This document shows positions 1-8,960 of a DNA stretch of 64,000 nucleotides, piece after piece; positions within the stretch are counted from its first letter, which is position 1; every line of letters begins with the position of its first letter. The stretch is taken from assembly GCA_900316855.1 (NCBI GenBank), contig ONEK01000006.1:47640-111639 (forward strand). Reading direction: 5' to 3'. The stretch comes from an uncultured Lachnospiraceae bacterium (lineage in GTDB: Bacteria; Bacillota; Clostridia; Lachnospirales; Lachnospiraceae). Under the pieces are notes generated by a model. The model was given only the letters and a program-made list of their open reading frames with translations. It was not told the DNA's origin and did not search any database. Made by a program: the position numbers and the translations under genes.

Positions 1-690
1 CGGGCGCAGCAGAAGCGCCTTGAACAGCTCGGTCTTCATCACCAGGAAGTGGCAGATATAATTGTTCGCCAGAAAGTAATCGATGTTGAAATCCGGCTTG
101 CGGTTCGGCTCGAAGAACCTGCGCGCGGCAGCATCACATTTGTCCTCGTCCGAATACAGGATCTCCGCTCCGGTCGCAGTAATCCTGCGCGTCACCTCGA
201 AAACGGCATCCGGTGTCAGGAGATCGTCATTGTCCAGGAAGGCTACATAGCTTCCCTCAGCCGCCTCCGCTGCCGCGTTCGTATTGCCGGAAATCCCGCC
301 GTTCAGGTGAAGCGGCAGGTAACGGACCCGGTCATCCTCGAACGAGGCTGCAGCCGCCCGCGCGGAATTGTCCGCGCTGCCGTCTGCCAGGATCAGCTCC
401 CAGTTGCCGAACGTCTGCGCCAGCACCGAATCGATCATCTGACGGAAATACGTTTCATTCGGTTCGTAAACCGGCACCAGGATGCTGACAAGGGGCAGGT
501 CACTGCCATCCTCCCTGCACATCCGGTACGCGCTGCGCTGCCGCTCCAGTGTCTGCGCCTCCGGCGCCGTATAGCCGTATGGGGTCCCGTGCCTTTCCCT
601 CAGCCTCTCGGCTGCGGCGTACCAGGTGTCATGGACTCCGTTCCGCCTGGCATAGCGGATCGTTTTGTGGATGTCGTTCCAAATGGACAT
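1..690 (-). CDS. GT2 family glycosyltransferase (partial, runs off the left edge)
   Basis: The reading frame opens with ATG at 690 and stays open to base 1, giving 230 codons of the N-terminal part; the C-terminus lies outside the window. After a variable leader of about 55 residues it shows the GT-A fold start PLVSILVPVYEPNETY, the region DSVLAQTFGNWELILADGS, the acceptor loop LNGGISGNTNAA and the metal-binding aspartates in AFLDNDDLLTPD. It then continues with YSDEDKCD and KPDFNIDYFL, typical of clostridial polysaccharide GT2 enzymes. It should transfer a sugar from a nucleotide donor to a growing surface glycan on the cytosolic membrane face. It lies directly downstream of the phosphohexomutase and is the last visible gene of the Wzm/Wzt locus. 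The sugar and linkage cannot be read from sequence. Confidence 0.9.
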   Translation of the reverse strand, partial: MSIWNDIHKTIRYARRNGVHDTWYAAAERLRERHGTPYGYTAPEAQTLERQRSAYRMCREDGSDLPLVSILVPVYEPNETYFRQMIDSVLAQTFGNWELILADGSADNSARAAAASFEDDRVRYLPLHLNGGISGNTNAAAEAAEGSYVAFLDNDDLLTPDAVFEVTRRITATGAEILYSDEDKCDAAARRFFEPNRKPDFNIDYFLANNYICHFLVMKTELFKALLLRP

Positions 691-708
691 AAACTGGGCT
701 TCTCTGTG

Positions 709-2439
709 TTACTGTGCCTCGGCCTTTACCGCCTCCGTGAGCTGCTGCAGAAGTGATGCGGCATCCTCGAGACTCCTGCCGCGGACACCCATGTAGAACT
801 TGATCTTCGGCTCCGTTCCGGACGGTCTGACACAGCACCATGCATCGTCCGTCAGGTCAAAATACAGTACATTGGATTCCGGAAGTCCTGTCGTTCCTTC
901 TGTCCCGTCTGTAAGATCGAGCGTTCTGCCCGTCTTGTAATCGCGGAACGTACGGACAGTCCAGGCACCGAACGCCTTCGGAGGATTCGTGCGGATCTTC
1001 GTCATCAGCACCTCGATTTCCTTCGCGCCTTCCATTCCCTTCATGGTGAGGGAGAACTGGCCTTCCTTATAGAAGCCGTACTCCTCATAAATCTTCTGCA
1101 TCTGATCCCACAGCGTCAGACCCTGTTTCTTGTAGAACGCTGCGGCCTCGCACAGCATCATGACAGCTGCCGGTGCGTCCTTGTCCCTCGCATGTGTTCC
1201 GGGAAGGCAGCCATAGGACTCCTCAAGGCCAAATACATAATTGTAGCTGTGGTTTTCCTCAAACAGGCGGATCTGCTCGCCGATATATTTGAAGCCGGTC
1301 AGCACCTCCACATAGTGAAGACCGTATTTCTCCGCGACCTTCCTCGCGAGGTTCGTCGTTACAATCGTGGTGACGAAGGCCGGATTCTCCGGCATGGTGT
1401 GTGTAGCCGTGCGCTCCTTCAGAATATATTCGCCGATGAGCATGCCGGACATATTGCCGGTAAAGCCGATGTATTCGCCGGTCTTCGTATCCTTCGCGTA
1501 GATACCGAGACGGTCCGCATCGGGGTCGGTTGCCAGGACAATGTCCGCATCCTTCTCCTTCGCAAGCTTCAGCGCCAGCGTGAACGCCTCCGGATCCTCC
1601 GGGTTCGGATATTTCAGCGTCGTGAACGCGGGATCAGGATCGCGCTGCTCCGGAACGACATAGACATGCTTGAAGCCGAGCTCCTGCAGCACCCGTGTCA
1701 CCGGAACAAGTCCGGTTCCGTGGAACGGTGTGTAGACGATGCGGATATCATCCGCCATCTCCCTGATGACGTCCGGGTGAATGATCTGCTTCTTCAGCGC
1801 CTCCATATAGGCATCGTCGATCTCCGCGCCGAAATAGACGAGAAGGCCCGCCTTCAGAGCGTCCGCCTCGGACATCGTCTTCACGTCGTCATAACTGTTC
1901 ACGGCATTGACGTCCGCGATGATGCCGGTATCGTGCGGCGGCGTCACCTGGGCGCCGTCTTCCCAGTAAACCTTGTAGCCGTTATATTCCGGCGGGTTGT
2001 GGGAGGCTGTAATCTCGACGCCTGCCTGGCAGTGGAAGCTGCGCAGGGCAAACGATTCCTCCGGCACAGGCCGGAGTGTATCAGACAGATATGCTTTGAT
2101 TCCGTTGGCGGCAAGGCACAGCGCAGTCTCCTTCGCAAACTCGGGGCTCATCTTCCTGCAGTCGTACGAGATGGCAACGCCGCGCTTCGGATCTCCGTTC
2201 TTATTGATGTAATTGGCCAGGCCCTGCGTCGCCTTGCGGACGGTGTAGATATTCATGCGGTTCGTGCCGGCACCGATGACACCGCGCAGTCCGCCTGTTC
2301 CGAAGGCAAGATCCTTATAGAAGCGGTCTTCGATCTCCTTCTCATTATTGCGGACAGCGAGAAGCTCCTGCTTCGTCGCGTCGTCAAAATAGGGATCATT
2401 CAGCCAGTAGTTCAGCTGTTCACTCACTCTCTGCAGCAT
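709..2439 (-). CDS. Phosphohexomutase (phosphoglucomutase/phosphomannomutase family)
   Basis: A 576-residue alpha-D-phosphohexomutase, usual length for the bacterial PgcA/ManB type. It interconverts hexose-6-phosphate and hexose-1-phosphate and so supplies glucose-1-phosphate (for RfbA) or mannose-1-phosphate. Visible motifs are the phosphoserine loop TASHNP with Ser near 146, the metal loop DPDADR, the sugar-binding GLEESYG and the C-terminal phosphate loop RPSGTEPKIKFY. The frame extends 34 codons upstream, but the ATG at 2439 is chosen because GGAGG lies just before it and the product then starts MLQRVSEQLNYWL, as family members do. It sits between polysaccharide glycosyltransferases, which fits a nucleotide-sugar supply role. 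Substrate choice (glucose or mannose) is not decided by what I can see. Confidence 0.93.
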   Translation of the reverse strand: MLQRVSEQLNYWLNDPYFDDATKQELLAVRNNEKEIEDRFYKDLAFGTGGLRGVIGAGTNRMNIYTVRKATQGLANYINKNGDPKRGVAISYDCRKMSPEFAKETALCLAANGIKAYLSDTLRPVPEESFALRSFHCQAGVEITASHNPPEYNGYKVYWEDGAQVTPPHDTGIIADVNAVNSYDDVKTMSEADALKAGLLVYFGAEIDDAYMEALKKQIIHPDVIREMADDIRIVYTPFHGTGLVPVTRVLQELGFKHVYVVPEQRDPDPAFTTLKYPNPEDPEAFTLALKLAKEKDADIVLATDPDADRLGIYAKDTKTGEYIGFTGNMSGMLIGEYILKERTATHTMPENPAFVTTIVTTNLARKVAEKYGLHYVEVLTGFKYIGEQIRLFEENHSYNYVFGLEESYGCLPGTHARDKDAPAAVMMLCEAAAFYKKQGLTLWDQMQKIYEEYGFYKEGQFSLTMKGMEGAKEIEVLMTKIRTNPPKAFGAWTVRTFRDYKTGRTLDLTDGTEGTTGLPESNVLYFDLTDDAWCCVRPSGTEPKIKFYMGVRGRSLEDAASLLQQLTEAVKAEAQ

Positions 2440-2570
2440 ATTCCTGTCCTCCACTTCACATTGCGTTCTTCCGGTTGAAAAAAGACAGGCGGTAAAATTC
2501 CGCCTGCCTTCTATTTTACCGAAACCTCTCCCTGTGTACAAGCACCCCGGCTTCGGCCGGTCACAGTCTG

Positions 2571-4607
2571 TCAGTCCTGCACCTTCAGGCTGTAATCGCT
2601 CCGGTCCAGCGTGAAATTGGGGTTGTAATAGGGGTCACCCGCAGCAAGGACGTCCTTCCATTTTGCCCGGAAGTGTTCCGACTCACGGTTGTAGCGCTCC
2701 GCGTTCGCTCCCTGAAGGTCGCCGCCGCGCGAAGCGGATTCATAGTGGTACAGCTCCGCAAACGGCGTAAAGACGTTCAGATATCCCTTCTGTCTGCAGC
2801 GGATGCAGAAATCGACGTCATTGAGCGATACGGCAAAGCTCTCGTCGAGCCCTCCGAGCGCATCGAACACGGACTTCTTCACCATGAGGCATGCCCCGGT
2901 AACCGCCGAAACATCCTGTGTGTAGCACAGTCTTCCCATATAGCCGAGGTTCTCGCGGCGCTGTCTGTAATGCGTGTGTCCCGCTGTCCTGTGCGCGCCG
3001 AGCCCCAGCACAATCCCGGCGTGCTGGATGGTCTTGTCCGGATAATAGAGCTTTGCCCCGACGCAGGCGACATCCTGCCGCTGCGCGTACATCAGAAGCT
3101 CCTCGATCCAGTTGACGGATATGACCTCCGTGTCGTTGTTGAGAAGGAGCAGGTAGCTGCCGTTCGCAAAGCCTGCACCGTAATTGTTCACCCTGGAATA
3201 ATTGAACGATTCGCCCTCCTGCCTCTCATACGTGACAACCCTCACGCGATCCTTATAGGGGCCGTTCGTTACCTCCTTGTAATAGCGGAACGTCGCGTCA
3301 TCCGTGCTGCCGTTCTCCACAACGATGATCTCGTAGTTTTCCCACGTCGATTTCTCGAAGATGGAATTGAGGCAGCGCTTCAGGTCCTCGCTGTGATCCT
3401 TATTGGCAATCACGATGGAGACGAGCGGTTCCCCCTCGATCTCATACGTGATCTTGAAGATCGTCTCAAACGCCCGCGTCGAGGTGATCTTGAAGTTCCT
3501 GAAGCCATGGCGGCGCAGATGATCCGCTACAGCACCCTTCGCGGCATCGATCGCGTAGGTCTTGGCCGCGATGTTGCCCGCCGTGGAGCCCGGATGCGAC
3601 CTCCAGTAGTACAGGAGCTTCGGGACATGTACGATGTGCTGCGCCTTGTCCGTCAGGCGCAGGATCATGTCATGGTCCTGAGACCCGTCAAACTCCGAAC
3701 GGTACAGGTCCTCGCCCTGCAGGAGACTGCGGTCGAAGCAGGACAGGTGACAGATGTAATTGTTGGCGCGGAGGTTGTCAATGGCGTAATCCGGTTTGAA
3801 ATGAATCGTCACGAAATGGTTGAGATTCGATTCCCGGAACGTTGTCTCATCGCAGTACAGATAATCCGCGTCCTGCTCATTGATAGCCTTCACGTACCAG
3901 TACAGCACGGAGGGGTGCAGCACGTCGTCGTGGTCAAACGGTGCGATATAATCCCCCGTTGCCATGGCAAGGCACTGGTTCGTGTTGTAGGAAATGCCTC
4001 CGTTCCGGTCCAGCTTGCGGTAAAGAATCCGCCGGCGGAGGGTGTCATCGCGGTTCTGATAGTCCCGGACTACCTCGCCCACGTAGGCGTGGGCATCGTC
4101 AGAGCCGTCCGCGAGGCACAGCTGCCAGTTTCCGTACGTCTGGTTCAGGACAGAATCGATCATGTCCTTCAGATATTCGCGCGGGGTGTTGTAAAGGGGC
4201 ACGAGAATCGAGAACAGGATCTGTCTCTCAAATCCTGCCGCCTCCTGCTGCTGCCGCACTCGTTCCGCTTCACCGGGAAAGCTCTTCGTCCCGTATCCCT
4301 TCTCCGCCTGCTTCTCGCGGATCTTGTACTGAATCTTCTTCATGACGCCCCTGGCATCGCCCTGATTCCTCACGCGGTCGGCCTGCCGCTGCGCGAAATG
4401 ATAGACGTCACGTGCCGGCTTCGATGCCTTCCAGAGCTTATTGCTCTTAATGCGGTTTAATTTGAACGAAAGATCATCGACCTGATCCTCGAGCTGGGCA
4501 ACACGGTCCGCAAGGAAGGCCGCTTTGGCCTTTTCCTTCTCATACGCTGCCCTGTAGTCCTTCTCTTTTGTATCCAGGTCCTGATAGTTCCGGTTTTCTG
4601 ATTCCAT
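2571..4607 (-). CDS. Two-domain GT2 glycosyltransferase with N-terminal coiled coil
   Basis: 678 residues. Residues 1-60 are charged and heptad-like (probable coiled coil). A first GT-A domain starts near residue 131 (LFSILVPLYNTPREYL) with acidic motif FDHDD at about 224-228. A second starts near residue 395 (PLVSIVIANKDHSEDL) with DNGSTDD-like and LLLLNNDTEVI segments. Tandem GT2 domains are common in enzymes that build repeating disaccharides, so this protein may add two residues per cycle; that is inference. It lies 13 bp downstream of the next glycosyltransferase and about 130 bp upstream of the mutase, so it is cotranscribed with the ABC-export locus. No signal peptide or membrane helix is visible, as expected for a cytosolic enzyme. 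Rhamnan or similar polymer assembly is plausible given the rfb genes. Confidence 0.92.
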   Translation of the reverse strand: MESENRNYQDLDTKEKDYRAAYEKEKAKAAFLADRVAQLEDQVDDLSFKLNRIKSNKLWKASKPARDVYHFAQRQADRVRNQGDARGVMKKIQYKIREKQAEKGYGTKSFPGEAERVRQQQEAAGFERQILFSILVPLYNTPREYLKDMIDSVLNQTYGNWQLCLADGSDDAHAYVGEVVRDYQNRDDTLRRRILYRKLDRNGGISYNTNQCLAMATGDYIAPFDHDDVLHPSVLYWYVKAINEQDADYLYCDETTFRESNLNHFVTIHFKPDYAIDNLRANNYICHLSCFDRSLLQGEDLYRSEFDGSQDHDMILRLTDKAQHIVHVPKLLYYWRSHPGSTAGNIAAKTYAIDAAKGAVADHLRRHGFRNFKITSTRAFETIFKITYEIEGEPLVSIVIANKDHSEDLKRCLNSIFEKSTWENYEIIVVENGSTDDATFRYYKEVTNGPYKDRVRVVTYERQEGESFNYSRVNNYGAGFANGSYLLLLNNDTEVISVNWIEELLMYAQRQDVACVGAKLYYPDKTIQHAGIVLGLGAHRTAGHTHYRQRRENLGYMGRLCYTQDVSAVTGACLMVKKSVFDALGGLDESFAVSLNDVDFCIRCRQKGYLNVFTPFAELYHYESASRGGDLQGANAERYNRESEHFRAKWKDVLAAGDPYYNPNFTLDRSDYSLKVQD

Positions 4608-4620
4608 AAACGATGTTTCT

Positions 4621-6708
4621 CTATTTCACAGCGAGCTTCACGTCGCTCCAGATCGCAAGTACCTGACGGCTGGTCCTGTCATTGGCCAGCATGCCGACAC
4701 GGTACGTTCCCGTGGGAAGTGCTTTCTCACGGATAACGGTTCCAAACCCGGTCAGGAGATCGTTTTTCTGGCCGGTCAGATTCGCCGCAATGTCGGGGCG
4801 GTAGCGGTTCTGCACTGCCACCTGATAGACCGGCGCGGAAGTGTTTCCCTCCTCCTGCAGGAGGATAAACCGGTCATAGACCGCATTATCCGCGTCAATG
4901 ACAAACGAATAGCCTTTGATGTAGTAACCTCTCGTGGGATGCTCGTCATCCGCAACCGGGCCTGTGAGCCACCGGTCCGTTGAATTCGCAAACTCCACGC
5001 CCAGACGCAGGACGGGGTCGAGCCATTTGTCCGGGATCGGCCTGCTGCGCTTTGCCGGAGTCTCATAATGCGGCTCCTCCAGCTCCACATCCTCCGGAGC
5101 AATCCGGAATTCCGTGACAGCCGGATCCTGCACGAGATCCTCATGATAGAACGGATCGCGCCGGAACAGGTCCGGATAGCGGTGCAGCAGGGTGTCCTGC
5201 TCCCTGGACAGTCGCTGGGACTTGATCCTGTCCTTGCGGTCGTCCCCTCTCGTCAGGGATTCGTGGTGATACAGGTACATATTGTTGCGGACAACGTTGT
5301 AATAACCCTTCCGGAAGATCTTCAGGCACAGGTCCACGTCGTTAAACGCAACGGCAAAGTTCTCCTCATCGAAGCCGCCGGCCTCGTGAAACAGGTCCGC
5401 GCGCACCATGAGGCAGGCTCCTGTGACGGCAATGACGTTGCGGACGCCCTTGTTGAAGCCGAAATAATGAACCTCCCGGTTGCTGCAGTACTGCAGCTTG
5501 TGAATCGGGCCGGCGTGCACGTTGACGACGCCCGCGTGCTGAATGACGTCTGAATTGGGGTACAGAAGCTTCATGCCGACCGCACCGACATAGGGAAGCT
5601 TCGCCTTCTCGGAGAGGTACGAAAGCCACTGCTCACGCGAGACCTCAATATCATCATTCAGGAACAGCAGGAGTTCCCCGTTCGCATGCGCGGCGCCGAG
5701 ATTGCACATTTTCGAGAAGTTGAATTCCATCGGCTGCACAATATAATCCGTGGAAACACTGTCATCGAGCGATGCCAGGATCGAGCGCACTCTCTCCTGG
5801 TTTTCCGCGGTGCTGCCGTTGTCCACGACGATCAGCTCATAGGGGGAGGAGCTCGTATACTTCTGAATGGAACGGAGGCAGTCCGAAAGGACGCCGGGGT
5901 TGTCCTTGCTGGGGATAATGATGCTGACGAGGCGCTCCCGCGCGGACTCCGAGGAATACCTGCCGGTCAGCGATCCCTTGATGAGTCGCGAATCCCACGG
6001 GGTAATCGGTGCCGTCCGGTGAAACAGGATTTCATGGATGTGCCCGATCGGAAACTTTCCTCCCGCACGGCGTGAAAAGCCGCCCTCCGCCTGGGCAAGC
6101 TTCATGCAGAGCTTGCCGTAGATCCAGGCCTGCATCGCGTCGTCGAGGTCGCGCTTTTTCGCCCTGGTCTCCTCCTGCGAATCCCGCTCGATGCGCGACC
6201 TGGCCTCAATATCGGACGCCTTGCGAAGGCCCGGGTTGATCATGAGGAGCTCACTGCTGCGGAACACGAAGATACTGCCGAAGTAAAAGGTAGACAGGAA
6301 CGTGTCCGGGGACCAGTCCGGCTTCAGCCAGGGGTCGCACAGGTGTCCGTTCTCGTCGAGGCGGTCCTCATCCGCGTAGGCGAGGCTGATGTCCGGGTTC
6401 TGCGCAAAATAATCCCGGATGACGGTTTCCGCCTGATCTGTCAGCCTTCCCTCATCGTCACAGGCGATGATAAGATCCGGCATCGCCCTGCTGCCGCTGA
6501 TGATATAGTTCCTTAAATGGGAAAACCGGATGACCTCGCACGTCAGCTTTTTCCCGTCCCGGTGGTCTGTTCTCTCAAGGCGGGCACTCAGCCGGCGCTC
6601 CTTCCTGCGGTACCAGTTCCCGTAGAAATCCGATTTCTCCTCCAGCTCCCTTGCATACATCTCATCCCTTCTGCGGACGAGATGGTTTTTCAGTTTCTGC
6701 TTCAGCAT
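4621..6708 (-). CDS. GT2 glycosyltransferase with degenerate N-terminal GT-like domain
   Basis: About 695 residues from ATG 6708, preceded at 11 bp by GGGAG. A GTG at 6747 would add 13 residues and overlap the upstream gene by 14 bp, so the start is uncertain. The N-terminal part contains LIIACDDEGRLTDQ and YADEDRLDENGHLCDPWL, the acceptor half of a GT2 fold. The complete catalytic domain begins near residue 260 (LVSIIIPSKDNPGVL), with VVDNGST and the acidic motif LNDDIEVS near 351. The last 150 residues after the catalytic domain look like an all-beta accessory region (ending in AIWSDVKLAV), possibly for polymer binding. It belongs with the flanking glycosyltransferases and the methyltransferase-kinase gene. 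Confidence 0.9.
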   Translation of the reverse strand: MLKQKLKNHLVRRRDEMYARELEEKSDFYGNWYRRKERRLSARLERTDHRDGKKLTCEVIRFSHLRNYIISGSRAMPDLIIACDDEGRLTDQAETVIRDYFAQNPDISLAYADEDRLDENGHLCDPWLKPDWSPDTFLSTFYFGSIFVFRSSELLMINPGLRKASDIEARSRIERDSQEETRAKKRDLDDAMQAWIYGKLCMKLAQAEGGFSRRAGGKFPIGHIHEILFHRTAPITPWDSRLIKGSLTGRYSSESARERLVSIIIPSKDNPGVLSDCLRSIQKYTSSSPYELIVVDNGSTAENQERVRSILASLDDSVSTDYIVQPMEFNFSKMCNLGAAHANGELLLFLNDDIEVSREQWLSYLSEKAKLPYVGAVGMKLLYPNSDVIQHAGVVNVHAGPIHKLQYCSNREVHYFGFNKGVRNVIAVTGACLMVRADLFHEAGGFDEENFAVAFNDVDLCLKIFRKGYYNVVRNNMYLYHHESLTRGDDRKDRIKSQRLSREQDTLLHRYPDLFRRDPFYHEDLVQDPAVTEFRIAPEDVELEEPHYETPAKRSRPIPDKWLDPVLRLGVEFANSTDRWLTGPVADDEHPTRGYYIKGYSFVIDADNAVYDRFILLQEEGNTSAPVYQVAVQNRYRPDIAANLTGQKNDLLTGFGTVIREKALPTGTYRVGMLANDRTSRQVLAIWSDVKLAVK

Positions 6709-6733
6709 TGTTTCAGTAGCTCCCGCTGACCTG

Positions 6734-8905
6734 TCAATTCGTTTCACCGCGGATCATCTGCGCCATGGTGGAGGGAAGCCCCGCCATCTGCAGCGTAAGG
6801 CGCAGGGCATTAGCCTGTCCGGTCTTCCGTCCGGCCTTCCTGAGAACCTTCGGCAGCGGCAGACACATCCACGGGTCATCCGTCGCATACACAATCCCGC
6901 TGCCGGCGGTGCCGGCACCGTTTGTCTTCATGGTCCGGTACACAAGATGCGTGATATCCTGCGCAGAATCCGCGTCATCAAGGAGTTCCGCCTTCCGCAG
7001 AAGAGCGACGCACGGGCACAGGGCGGGATCGACGCGCACAGCATGCTCGTTGCCCGAGAGCGGGATCGTGAAGCAGATCACACCCTCATCCCCGTAAGAC
7101 TCCTCCACGAACCACGCCTGCTCCTCCCGGAAGCCGCGGCCTGTATCGACATAAACCTGCACGGAGGCGAGCGGGCGGTCCTCCTTCCGGCCCTGTTCCC
7201 CGGCCGCCTTTCTCGCTGCCTTTACCGCCGCAATCTCTTCCGGGGTCTGCAGGATCCCGGGACGGATTACATCGCCGCCGATTTCGGCACGAAGCTCCCC
7301 GAGGGCACTGCGGTCCCCGGTCACCCTCTTCTGGAACGCATCCTCCTCCGCGGTGAGACGCTTTGCCTCCTCCCCGGAAACTCCGATAAACGACAGGAGC
7401 TCCGTCTCCGGGATGAGGCGTTCCGCCTCGCACCTGCGTTCCGGATCCTCGCGGAAGTAGCAGGCAAGGGAGCGGTACAGCATCTCGCGTGCCGGGATAG
7501 CCCGCTCCGCCGTCCACTCATAATCTATGGCCGTCCATGTATCCCCATCTATCAGGAGATTCGCAAACGTCATGTCATAATCGGCTGCCGGCTGCTCCTC
7601 CCCAAAGCCCACAATCGCGCGATACTGCGTCAGAAGTTCCAGAAAGCCCTCCCTGTCCTTCGCAGACAGTCTTTCGTCCAGGAGATCCTCAAGCGGCGTT
7701 CCCGCGACAAGCGGAAAGCGGACACTCCTCGTCCCGTCTTTGTGCGTAAAGCCCGTGCAGGATGCGATCCGGAGCGCTCCGTCTGCATACCGCTTCGACA
7801 GGAGCCCGGCGGCGCGGATCATGTGGTCCACGTGTTCCTGCGCCTGCTTTGTCTGCGGCGTCTTCACAATAAAGCGCTCTTCCCCGTTCCGCTCCATTGA
7901 GGTGCGGATGGCATAACGCGCATCGCGGTCATTTGAAAACTTGCAGTACTCCACGGGAAGAGCAGGCCCCGTGACAATTTCGAATGAGTTGGCAAAAACA
8001 GGATACAGCCCGTCCTGTGTGATGCCGCGGTATGCTTTCCTCTCATCGAACAGAAGGAGCCGGTCCCTGTCGAAGTTCCGGATATTCTCATTCAGCTCCG
8101 GAGCTGCCGGCTGCCGCTCATCCGAATAGATTTTCGACGGGAACTTGTAATCCGGATAGGGGTAATAGAACGAAAACTGCTGAATTCCGCACGAGCGGAG
8201 CAGCTTTTCGAGCGCAGGCTTCGAAAATGTGACCGCGGCCGGATCACTGCGGTCGTAGGACTCGATTCCGTCGAAGAACCTGCCGGAATGATCCTCCCTG
8301 CAGCCTGCGAAATACTTCAGTCCCAGACGGTTTTCAATGGCGATGACAAGCCGTCCCCGCGAAGACAAATGCTTCCGGATCCTCAGTAGCTCCTCCCGAA
8401 ACGGATCCCCGGAGGATGCGGAATGTATGTACTGGCGTGCGTATTCCAGAACGCCGATGAGGAAGATATAGTCGTAGTCGGTATCGAGCGTCGGCTCTAT
8501 ATCCTCGAAGTTCCCGACCCGGATGAGAAGATTGTCCGCATCCTTGTGGCGTGCTGCGTTGATGAGCGACCTGCGGTAGGACAGCTCCACGCACGTGACC
8601 TCGCGCACGGATTTCAGGAGTGTGCCGGTAATCGCGCCGGGACCCGCACCGATCTCCAGCACCTTCTCACTCCCGTCAAACGGGATCCAGTCCACGATGT
8701 TGCCGCGGATCGGAGACAGGTGATAGAGCGTCGGCCAGTCCTTCCGCTCGCGGATGATCTCCTCAAAACGGTCCGCGGGACAGCTCCGCACGATATCGAG
8801 GATGCGATCCTCCACATCTCCGTCGCTGTAGAAATCCTGTCCCGGATACAGGGACAGGTCCAGTGTGACGTTGCCGATTTTTTCCGCTCTGCTGCCCTGC
8901 TGCAT
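6734..8905 (-). CDS. SAM methyltransferase fused to a kinase-like domain (WbdD-like chain terminator candidate)
   Basis: 723 residues in three parts. Residues about 25-200 form a class I SAM methyltransferase with motif I VLEIGAGPGAITG (82-94) and the acidic loop VGNFEDIE. Residues about 310-480 look like an aminoglycoside-phosphotransferase or protein-kinase fold: Lys348 in FIVKTP, a catalytic-loop Asp444 followed five residues later by Asn449 (YDMTFANLL), and a DFG-equivalent Asp461 in AIDYEW. The last 150 residues look like a beta-rich domain starting ASVQVYVDTGRGF. In E. coli O9a, WbdD is a methyltransferase-kinase that caps polymannose and marks it for Wzt. Here the gene lies 55 bp from a Wzt with a glycan-binding domain. 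Capping is therefore inferred; the domain reading itself is seen. Confidence 0.8.
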   Translation of the reverse strand: MQQGSRAEKIGNVTLDLSLYPGQDFYSDGDVEDRILDIVRSCPADRFEEIIRERKDWPTLYHLSPIRGNIVDWIPFDGSEKVLEIGAGPGAITGTLLKSVREVTCVELSYRRSLINAARHKDADNLLIRVGNFEDIEPTLDTDYDYIFLIGVLEYARQYIHSASSGDPFREELLRIRKHLSSRGRLVIAIENRLGLKYFAGCREDHSGRFFDGIESYDRSDPAAVTFSKPALEKLLRSCGIQQFSFYYPYPDYKFPSKIYSDERQPAAPELNENIRNFDRDRLLLFDERKAYRGITQDGLYPVFANSFEIVTGPALPVEYCKFSNDRDARYAIRTSMERNGEERFIVKTPQTKQAQEHVDHMIRAAGLLSKRYADGALRIASCTGFTHKDGTRSVRFPLVAGTPLEDLLDERLSAKDREGFLELLTQYRAIVGFGEEQPAADYDMTFANLLIDGDTWTAIDYEWTAERAIPAREMLYRSLACYFREDPERRCEAERLIPETELLSFIGVSGEEAKRLTAEEDAFQKRVTGDRSALGELRAEIGGDVIRPGILQTPEEIAAVKAARKAAGEQGRKEDRPLASVQVYVDTGRGFREEQAWFVEESYGDEGVICFTIPLSGNEHAVRVDPALCPCVALLRKAELLDDADSAQDITHLVYRTMKTNGAGTAGSGIVYATDDPWMCLPLPKVLRKAGRKTGQANALRLTLQMAGLPSTMAQMIRGETN

Positions 8906-8960
8906 CTCTCGTTACCCGTTTTGGTCGCATGCCGCTGCCGGCATGCATTGCCCGCTGCCT
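8906..8960. other. Intergenic stem-loop between wzt and the methyltransferase-kinase gene
   Basis: An 8 bp perfect inverted repeat, GCATGCCG (8927-8934) and CGGCATGC (8939-8946), with a four-base loop. It lies in the short gap after the wzt stop and has no T-tract, so it is not a typical terminator. It may be an mRNA-processing or translation-tuning hairpin; this is inference. Confidence 0.4.
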